The notes beneath the pieces are model-generated. The model saw only the letters and a program-made list of their open reading frames with translations. It searched no databases and was not told the origin of the DNA. Shown here piece by piece: positions 56,804 to 64,000 of a stretch of DNA of 64,000 bases (its first letter is position 1; the number at the start of each line of letters is the position of its first letter). Source of the DNA: Hirsutella rhossiliensis (taxonomy: Eukaryota; Ascomycota; Sordariomycetes; Hypocreales; Ophiocordycipitaceae); assembly GCF_020360975.1 (NCBI RefSeq), contig NW_025408668.1, forward strand, positions 6,572,001 to 6,636,000, in the 5' to 3' direction. The translations under genes were made by a program, and so were the position numbers.

Positions 56804-57125
56804 CCATCCCCCTATGCCCTCTCGACTCGATGCTTGTACTGGACTCGATTTCGCGCACCATACACGACTTTGCTCGCCGTTGCTTGTCTGATTCGCCCTC
56901 CTCGAGCAGACAACTTAAACCCCCCCCTCCCCCACCTCCCTTTGTCCTTCTCCGCAAAACTTTGGGCCTGCTGGGCCTTTTCAGCCTTTCTCTTCCTCCT
57001 AGCTACGTTGGCCGACTGGCACTCTGGCCCCGGGCTACCTCTGGTTGGAAACGTGACACTCCACCACGCCAGCTACGAGGCCCAACCACTTATACGATAC
57101 GACGCCAGCCTGTCGTGAACCCGCC

Positions 57126-58283
57126 ATGGTCATCAGCATGACCTGCCCGCCGGAATACGGGGCATCGGCCGCCAGATCAAGCTGCAAGCCCGCCAAGGCG
57201 ACGGCGTGCCACAAGCTGCGGCCCTCGCAGTCACAGCTCCTCGATCCCGACGAGCTGACGCGAAGATTGTCCCTCTTGCTCGCCGAGCAAAACGGCCACG
57301 CTCCGAGCAAGAGGCGTACGATATTCGGCGCAGCGTGGCGGACGCCGCAGGTCGGCTTCGACGCGTCGGCCCCCTTGAACTCTGACCGAGGCGAGCACCA
57401 ACGTCACCCAGCGTACAGACATGGTATCGGCGACGCACAGCAGGGGCGCCGGCTGCACAAGCACAAGCTCCACCTCACGAGCTCCAAGAAGTCGTCGGGC
57501 TGCAGTGACAACGGGGGCGAGCCAGTCCGCTCTTCCAGCTATCGACATGTTCCACAAGTGGCAGCCTCTCAGTTTGCCCGCACCACCACCGCCGACAGCA
57601 CAGCCGGCAGGCAGCTCATCCACAGGCTGTCCCAGAAAGCCATCAAGTTCCATCTGGACGGGCCCAACGCCAGCCGCGAGATCGCCGCAGCCAGTCCCAA
57701 CGTTGCGCCATTCAAGCAGGCTCAAGCCCTCCGAAGGGTACAGAGCATGCGCGAGCGCCAGTACGGACGCAACCAGTTCCACTACACACCCACCCTTGCA
57801 ACCATGACCGAGATCGACGAACAGCGACCCCCTTGCCATCACCGCCATACCCTTGAGCCTTACTCGGGGCCGAGGTTAGAGGGCCATGAGGGTCAGAAGG
57901 ATTCCGCAAAAAGGAGGAGGAGTACTGGCAACATCCTTGGCAAACCAGACGCATCGCCCAAGGGACCGTTTATCATGCCAGTTAGCCCGGCTGCTGCTGA
58001 GCGGCGGGGCAGTGGCGATGCTCTCGACCCGTCTGAGCACCATCCAGTAGACTGGACGCAGAGCGACGAGACATGGGCCCAACCGACCGTTCTCGTGGCA
58101 TCGCCGCAACCTCTTCGGAAGCCCGAATCGAAATGGGATCTCCGAGGTCGGCTCGGAAGCCTCACCAGGCATGGCAGAGGCGAAAAGACTCCTTCCCCGC
58201 CCCAGGAGAGGAGAGTTTCACAGGACTCGCCAAAATCCCCAAAATCCCCTACAGGCGGCCTCTTTGCCCGCTTCAAACGTTAG
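57126..58283 (+). CDS. Basic, mostly disordered protein of unknown function
   Basis: A single exon encodes 385 residues. An N-terminal helix (LDPDELTRRLSLLLAEQ) and a second one (GRQLIHRLSQKAIKFHLDGP) are the only ordered-looking parts. The latter runs into a conserved-looking Ala/Gln helix (FKQAQALRRVQSMRERQYGR). The rest is rich in Ser, Pro, Arg and His. The C-terminus has SP/TP sites (TPSPPQERRV; SPKSPKSPTGGLFARFKR), which could be phosphorylated by proline-directed kinases. No membrane segment or enzyme motif is seen. The function is unknown. The start ATG is the first in a long frame and is preceded by a TATA-like element and pyrimidine-rich leader. Confidence 0.65.
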   Translation: MVISMTCPPEYGASAARSSCKPAKATACHKLRPSQSQLLDPDELTRRLSLLLAEQNGHAPSKRRTIFGAAWRTPQVGFDASAPLNSDRGEHQRHPAYRHGIGDAQQGRRLHKHKLHLTSSKKSSGCSDNGGEPVRSSSYRHVPQVAASQFARTTTADSTAGRQLIHRLSQKAIKFHLDGPNASREIAAASPNVAPFKQAQALRRVQSMRERQYGRNQFHYTPTLATMTEIDEQRPPCHHRHTLEPYSGPRLEGHEGQKDSAKRRRSTGNILGKPDASPKGPFIMPVSPAAAERRGSGDALDPSEHHPVDWTQSDETWAQPTVLVASPQPLRKPESKWDLRGRLGSLTRHGRGEKTPSPPQERRVSQDSPKSPKSPTGGLFARFKR

Positions 58284-58446
58284 CTTCCCCTGCAGCCCGT
58301 CTCGGGTCATGCGCGTTCTCTCACCGCCGTGGCCGCCGTCCAGCTTGAATACTTTCTGCGGCGCCGATGAGCCGCGATGGAGCAATTCACCAGTCCGCAC
58401 CGTTTTGTCGGATGCCGGCGATGCACAAGGTGCCAGCTATCTGCAC

Positions 58447-59260
58447 TCATCGACGGCTCGTTTCCGCCTCCATGAGTTGCCGGATCATATCGGCGTCCTG
58501 CTGTGCGAATTGTTGCTGGAGCATTGCCCTCGAGCTGTCCTTTGCCTCCTCCTCGCTAAGGAGGAGCGAAATTAGCGTGCAGTACTCCCGGACCGCCTCG
58601 CCAGCCTCTCCCGGGAGCTGTCGAGCTCTGCGCAACGCTGCCTTGCCCCTGCTGATGCCCTTTTCCTGGGACCAGTTGCTCCGGCTCGAGATGCCCTGCA
58701 TGAGCGAGGCTGGAATCTGCTTGCTCGGGTCTTCGGGCGGCGGCTGAGTAGCCGAGTGTATGTCGAGTAGCTGCTGCGGCAGGTTCGGGTACTTTCGAAA
58801 CAGCCATGCGAGCGTCTCCGAGTTGTCTAGAGCCTGGAAAGGATTGGCGGGACCGGTCGGCTTGGCAGGCCGCTCGCTTGGGGGCTCTGGGACCGGCTCG
58901 GGCTTGGGGTCGGGAGGGTGGTTTTCCTGATGAGCTTTGTTGCACGCAACAGAGCAGCTAGGAAGATCAAGTCAACGACGTCGGGGTCTTGGTTGCATCG
59001 CCAGGTAGCCAGCCGTTGGGGCTCTTAAATAAAAAGACGTACTATGGGAGATAGCAGCGAGAGCACTTGTATCTCCACGCAGCTGCTTCACAGACGCCGC
59101 ACGCGGTAGGGCCCTTTTGCTTGGTGTCGGGTATGATCGGCTCGGCTTCTGGTGCGGTATATTGCAGCTCCTCGCCTGTCGCTGCCGCTAGTGGCGACGC
59201 CGGCTCTGTTTTGATGTCCAGGCTTGGCTCCCTCGCGGCGAGAAGATCCGGAGACACCAT
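58447..59260 (-). CDS. Zinc-HIT protein (Hit1/ZNHIT3-like)
   Basis: Zinc-HIT proteins help assemble box C/D snoRNPs or act in chromatin complexes. Exons 59043-59260 and 58447-58957, joined inside a tyrosine codon, give 242 residues. The zf-HIT ligands are complete and in the right spacing: C54, C57, C66, C69, C74, C78, H82 and H86. A Pro/Glu-rich linker leads to a helical part containing NPFQALDNSETLAWLFRKYP, similar to Hit1-type proteins. A C-terminal helix follows (REYCTLISLLLSEEEAKDSS). The frame is open upstream of the chosen start but ATG 59260 is the first. It is divergent from Nfu1, 425 bp apart. Assignment to Hit1/ZNHIT3 rather than another HIT protein is moderate. Confidence 0.85.
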
Positions 59261-59685
59261 GGTAGCAGTCGAGCGACTGCGTTGCAGGATTTGGGTGGAG
59301 GAGCTCTTCACGCTCGCGTCTCGCAGCCTAAAAAAAGAAGAAAATTGCCATGAGCCGCACAGGCAGCAGACAGCAAAGATGTGGCTGGTGCTGGCTGGGG
59401 CATCCCCACCCGTTGCATCATTTGTGGCGCGCCCTCCGTCGTCGGCGACCTTGTATTGCACCGGACCGCCGACAGCGCGGTCATTAGTAATACGCGCGCC
59501 GAGAAATATCGCCCGCTCGGCTTTGGAATTACAGAGTCCAGCAGGAGAGCGACGATTACGACTGACGAGGCCCACTTGGACGGGAGTATCTCCGACGTCA
59601 TTTTTCTCCAGCCATTGCCGCATAACAGCAACGGACCATCTCTTGTGCGCCCTTGTCGCAAATTCACCGCCAGGGCAACGGCGCA
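59261..59685. promoter_or_regulatory. Shared promoter region of zinc-HIT and Nfu1 genes
   Basis: A 425-bp gap between divergent starts; both promoters must lie here. A short A run is at 59331-59342. No gene is seen. Confidence 0.5.
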
Positions 59686-60655
59686 ATGGCTCCGTCAACT
59701 GCCTCAAGGATCGCGATGTGTTCGCTGGCCAGAGCAGCCTCGCGACCGCTCGCCCGGTGTCAGGTCCGAGCTACGCCGAGGTGGATGCGGCAACTGAGCA
59801 CCCAGACGAGCAGGCTTCCGACCGCGGCTGCGGGCGCGCGGCCCAGCGCGCAGCATCGAGTGCAGCGCATCGGACCAATGTTGGCCGTCGGTGGCGTGCG
59901 CAGCATCTTTATTCAAACGGAAAATACACCCAACCCGGACGCCCTCAAGTTTCTCCCGAACCACCGCGTGGTGCCGCCCGAGGTCGGGGCGCCCTTCATT
60001 GAATACCTCAACCCCCGGGCTACCATCTCGCCGCCGCACCCGTCGCCCCTCGCCGCCAAGCTCATGAACATCGACGGTGTCATGTCCGTCTTCTACGGCG
60101 CCGACTTCATCACAATCACCAAGGCTGGGGACGCCAACTGGGCGCACATCCGGCCTGAGATCTTTGCGCTCGTCACCGAAGCCATCACGTCGGGCGAGAC
60201 GATTGTCAACGTGGCGGAACGCAAGGATGGGAGCGAGGCGGTCGAGGAGGACAGCCTGGCATACAACGAGGACGACGATGAGGTGGTTGGCATGATCAAG
60301 GAGTTGCTGGAGACGAGGATCCGGCCGGCCATCCAGGAGGACGGCGGCGACATTGAGTTTCGAGGCTTCGAGGATGGCTACGTGAAGCTGAAGCTACGCG
60401 GGGCCTGCCGAACTTGCGACTCGAGCACCGTCACGTTGAAGAACGGCATCGAAGGCATGCTGATGCATTACGTGAGTCTTGTTCAGTTCCCGTCTCTGCC
60501 TGGGTCGCCTTTGCTGATGGGGCGCACAGATCGAGGAAGTCAAGGGCGTTCACCAGATATTGGATCAAGAGGAGGAGATTGCGATGCAGGAGTTTGCCAA
60601 ATTCGAGGAGAAGCTGAAGCAGCAGAAAACAAACCAGCCAACAGCTTCTGGTTAG
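59686..60655 (+). CDS. nfu1: Mitochondrial Fe-S scaffold Nfu1
   Basis: Nfu1 helps deliver [4Fe-4S] clusters to mitochondrial enzymes such as lipoate synthase and aconitase. Exons 59686-60471 and 60530-60655 give 303 residues. The presequence is rich in Arg, Ala and Ser (SRIAMCSLARAASRPLARCQ). The Nfu N-terminal domain starts IFIQTENTPNPDALKFLP and includes AKLMNIDGVMSVFYGADFIT. The NifU-like domain holds RPAIQEDGGDIEFRGFEDG and the cluster-binding C241-R-T-C244 pair in GACRTCDSS. The C-terminal helix (EVKGVHQILDQEEEIA) is in exon 2. The intron is 58 bp, GT-AG. The frame is open to a TTG upstream, but the first ATG is at 59686. Confidence 0.95.
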
Positions 60656-61792
60656 CAGGGCCGGAAACAGGAAATGTGTTTCTTCCCCACAAGCCGATAC
60701 ATAGGGGGGCCACGCGCCAGGGTGGCCCGGATGCCGCTGTATCTTGACTCCTTCAGGTTACCTGCCTAGGGGCCTCGAGCGCATTCTTGTTCCCCGCTTA
60801 CAACTCGAGGAGGCTAGGCCACGTAAGTCATGGTGTCCCGGTTGACTGTTGCGAGGGCTGAGCCGTCGACTCTAAGCATGCAGGCGTCAGTTGTCGTGGC
60901 GCGAGTCTACTGTATAGGTAGCCAGTAGCGTAGGCAAAATCCTATAGGGCACCCCGTCGCGCGGGCCAACGGCAGCGGCACATGGCATGCGCGGGATGCC
61001 GTCGACGGTCAGGACAGGCCGGCATGCATGAAGTATGTACGGTACTTGGTGCATCAATCCACCTACAGTACCTAGAGGTGTCATTTTCCGTCATTGCCGA
61101 GGCTCTCGCATCGACGACTTTCTGCTTCCTGCCTCGCGCTTGGTCCGCGGCAGGACAAGGCGGGCGGGACAAGGCGGCACAGTGCCGATGGAGGGCGCCA
61201 TGCGACAATACAGCAATGGCTGAAACGTCAGCTTGACTGGCTTGGGGCAACGGTCTGGAACTCTATGTATACATTATACATTGGTCGCCGGTGGTGAGAT
61301 TGGATTGTTCCAAAAAAAGCTACTAAAAAGCTCCGCGAGCCCTGGCCTTGTTGCCATTCTTTTTCCATACCCGTCTAGCGGCATTTGCGACAGTCTCTTC
61401 AGTGGCGTGCGCGTACATGCTGCCACCGAGCTCTGCATCATGTCGGGGGGGAGGCGGAAAAGGGGGGTTGACATTATTTGACCCTCTGGACTTTCTCTTT
61501 TCTTTTTCTTTGGCATTTGGCCGCGACGGCTTCTCTTGAGGCGAGTTCATGCCGCCCCAAACAGGGGTCCTTGGGCCAGCCAGAGGCGCTAGGCTGAGAG
61601 TGGGCTAACGCGTGCTAAGTCGGGCGTGGGCGTGGGCTGGGACAGGCAGGGCAGGTGACTCGCTGGCAATTGTGAATTGCGGGGTTGGCAGTCTCTAGCG
61701 ATCGTCGACGCCTCGCATTTCGAGACAAGACCACGTCGAATGTGCGTCACTTGTCGACCAAGATGCAGATCCCCTTTGCAACTCTGCACAAA

Positions 61793-61813
61793 GACCGACC
61801 GACCGACCGACCG
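61793..61813. repeat. (GACC)n microsatellite
   Basis: Five GACC/GACCG-phase units in a row in gene-free DNA. Confidence 0.8.
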
Positions 61814-63889
61814 TTGAGCCAAGAGCATTTAGCTCGACTAACGAGCTGCAACATACGCGATAGAACGGGGGGGAAGGGGGGGGAATCTCCCATCTCACGT
61901 CGGAGAAACGCCACGGGCTTGATACAGTGGGCGCCCAGCGATTCGTGCTCAAAGGCGGGCGCCAGAGCCGTCAATCGATTCTGTTCCGTTTCTTGCTCTG
62001 CTCTTCCTTTGCTTTCGTGTGCTAGTGCCCATCTGCGCTGTGCGATCGTCGATGGAGTGCGCCCATCCCCACCCGCGCCAAGTCGCAGCCGGGGGCCACA
62101 CGATTTGACGGGGGGGTTCATGCGCTCACGAGAGAAGGAGAAGGAGGCTAGGTACTGTATATTGCACTGGAATAGCTCAGCATCAATTGCAGCTAATCGG
62201 AGCTGCAGCTCGGCCTCCATCCCACTCGACACCTGCGGCTGGCTGGCCTGCTCGAGATGCATGGCGTGGGCTGAGAAGGCCGGACGAGCTCTGCTGCCAT
62301 GGACGGTACTGTACTGTAGATGCGGACTATGGCTCGCTCCGCACGTTATACACAACTGTTCGTCCACACCTTACCTTGCAGCCATTGCACTAGCCTGTCG
62401 TCCAACCACACAGTCGGTATTGTCACTCGCAACACTCTGACCCAAAGGCCACCACGAGGGCTTCCCGTCAGCTCGACGAGAGATACTGCCGGGCAACGCT
62501 GTGCCACCAACAGAGCGCCCGCAGACGTCAGGTCAAAGTGGGATCTCGACAAGGCCATGGGCTTCTGACTGAATAGCTCAAGGGGCCTCGAGCCTCGAGC
62601 CGACCCTCTACCTTGTGGCACTATTACTCTCTGCGCAAAGTGCGTCGGGTTGCACTGCGGTGCTCGGATTGGTCAAGGGGGGGCTTTGTGCGGGGCACTG
62701 TGCTGGAAAGTAACCCGACTTACACCCTTGGGTCAGATGTATTTGGACGAGAAGGGTAACCAGGAGGTGTGATACCCGCCTTGGGCCCCTCCTCATGTCG
62801 GCCTTTGCCTCAACGCTCCCGTCCGATATTGTGTGGACGCAGGCCGAATTGTGTTTTGGTTCCTGGTGGGCCTGGAATTACAGCCCCGTGCTAACACGGC
62901 CACGGCCACGGCCAAGCGCCTTAGCGCCGTGGTGTCGATGAAACCAAACGGCGGGCGTAGTGTGCCCGCGCGAGCTGAGGGTTCACCTGGCTGGTATGCA
63001 GGACTCGTCGGTGACGAAAGTGAGTCTTGCAGTATGGGCTCGAGCATCATGAGAGTTGACGACGAAATGAGGGGTTGGAGGCAGAGTTTGGTTAATTGGC
63101 CGCAGGACCTCAGCGCTCCCCCCCTTCCTCCAGTAATCGGACGCCCGCACGCTGTTGGGCATCCTTCCGTCGTCCGTTAGCTCAAGGTGTGTGCGCCGTC
63201 AGTTTCCCCTCCCTTCTTCTCCACCCTTCGGTGGCATCAAGTGACTCGGTTCGTGCTTCTCAGTCGATGCGCCCTCAGGTAGTACGAATTAATCTCCTGC
63301 ACACAACCGTACGACTGCGAGCGAGTGCGTGTACTTGGCGAATGTCCATCACCACGACCTGCAGTCAGAGGAATGCAAATGTCTGTCGGATGGGTGGGTG
63401 CCAACCTCGCAATACAGTACAGTAAACGTGCTTCTTGTCCAATCCAGCGCTTGATGCAGATTCTGGCGGGGAGGCGGAGGGCCCACCCGCAGGGCCCCCA
63501 TCACTTCCAGTCCAGGGCCAGAGGAGGCACTAGCCCACTTGTGGTAGCGGCTGGCGTGCTGCCGACCGGGGGGAGGGGTTGCGTTCTGGGGATGGTGGGG
63601 GAGCGAACCGCACCATCATCCGGCTCCTTTCCCACACGAATCCACTCTCGCCTCCACAAGCCACCCGCCCAACCGCCCATGGAAGACGGGACAAAGAAGA
63701 GGAGACGGCTCGGCGCTTTTTTTGCCTACACTCAAGAGATGGCATGCCCTTTGTATTCGTATAGTCTGTAGAGAGATAGAGGAAGACCTGAGAGGGAGAG
63801 AGAGGGTCTTGCCTGTAGATACTAAGTGCCTAGCGAGTTGCATGTATCTGAGGGTGCATTCGGGTGGTTCATGTGCCCCGTCTCCGTAC

Positions 63890-63935
63890 TTGCATGCAAA
63901 TGGGCATATATGCATGCATGTATGCATGTAGCAGG
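63890..63935. repeat. ATGCAT-rich alternating purine-pyrimidine tract
   Basis: Repeated TGCATG and ATGCAT words with several self-complementary hexamers. Function unknown. Confidence 0.6.
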
Positions 63936-64000
63936 AATTATTACTCCGTTGCCACGGTCTGCATGCCCCCATCTACATGCATAACGACATATCGATGGCT

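Larger units (their letters stand above)
52997..57125. other. Gene-free stretch 4.1 kb
   Basis: This lies between two divergent genes. The RasGEF side has splice-like signals at about 53867 (donor) and 53733 (acceptor) on the minus strand, and an open frame there (53358-53741) that lacks an ATG; it may be a spliced 5' leader. A (CGAAA)n microsatellite is at 55496-55522. The right side is pyrimidine-rich, and a TATATAT at 56797-56803 may serve the next gene. No other gene is supported. Confidence 0.45.
60656..64000. other. Gene-free stretch 3.3 kb to the window end
   Basis: After the Nfu1 stop no convincing gene is seen. There are G runs (61445-61470, 61865-61885), a (GACC)n microsatellite at 61793-61813 and an ATGCAT-rich stretch at 63890-63935. 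A plus-strand open frame at 61685-62440 has a random, Ser/Cys-rich composition with no domain and was rejected. The region may serve as a promoter for a gene beyond the window. Confidence 0.5.

Noticed and set aside
61685..62440. 251-residue plus-strand ORF
   Set aside because: Crosses a microsatellite and G runs, Ser/Cys-rich random text, and no homologue-like motif.
1..64000. tRNA, rRNA or CRISPR content
   Set aside because: I looked for T-loop and A/B-box motifs and spaced repeats on both strands and saw none that held up; a tRNA search program would be decisive.

Overview
The window is nuclear DNA of a filamentous ascomycete, most probably a Sordariomycete of the order Hypocreales. The evidence is short introns (about 55-100 bp, GTRNGY donors, CTGAC-like branch sites, YAG acceptors) in GC-rich coding sequence, and fungal forms of alpha-tubulin, Qcr2, Rpc82, Pbp1, Dad3 and Nfu1. 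The taxon is inferred from gene character, not from a database search. No tRNA, rRNA or CRISPR array was recognised. Exon joins were worked out by hand from splice signals and reading frame; every model given with exon coordinates closes in frame.

Layout, left to right. A sulfotransferase-like P-loop gene runs off the left edge (minus). Then HMG-CoA lyase (minus), alpha-tubulin with seven exons (minus), an ER-type membrane protein (plus), a WW-domain protein with glycine/tyrosine-rich repeats (minus) and a secreted LPMO-like protein (minus). After a 3.1 kb gene-free stretch come a Pbp1/ataxin-2 homologue that appears to lack its LSM domain (minus), Qcr2 of complex III (minus) and, divergently, Rpc82 of RNA polymerase III (plus). 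Next is a nearly 6 kb LINE retrotransposon (minus) with a 15-bp target-site duplication and an (AAT)n tail; both its ORFs are broken by frameshifts. It sits just upstream of a seven-exon mitochondrial GTP/GDP carrier (plus). A 2,037-residue coiled-coil repeat protein follows (plus).

From about 37.9 to 44.5 kb lies an accessory-looking island: an AAA ATPase with a DUF7025-like N-terminal region (minus), the remains of a HET-family gene, a broken ankyrin-repeat gene and a stretch with two diverged direct repeats. Core genes resume with DASH subunit Dad3 (plus), mitochondrial ribosomal protein uS5m (minus), a 78-residue membrane protein (plus), an unrecognised four-exon gene (minus) and a protein joining a Ras-like GTPase domain to a RasGEF (minus). 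After 4.1 kb without a convincing gene come a basic protein of unknown function (plus), a zinc-HIT protein (minus) and, divergently, the Fe-S scaffold Nfu1 (plus). The last 3.3 kb holds no supported gene.

The genes do not form one pathway; most are unrelated housekeeping genes in ordinary eukaryotic order. The least explained objects are the LSM-less Pbp1, the GTPase-RasGEF fusion, the large repeat coiled-coil protein, the AAA/HET/ankyrin island and the unrecognised gene at 48.1-49.9 kb.
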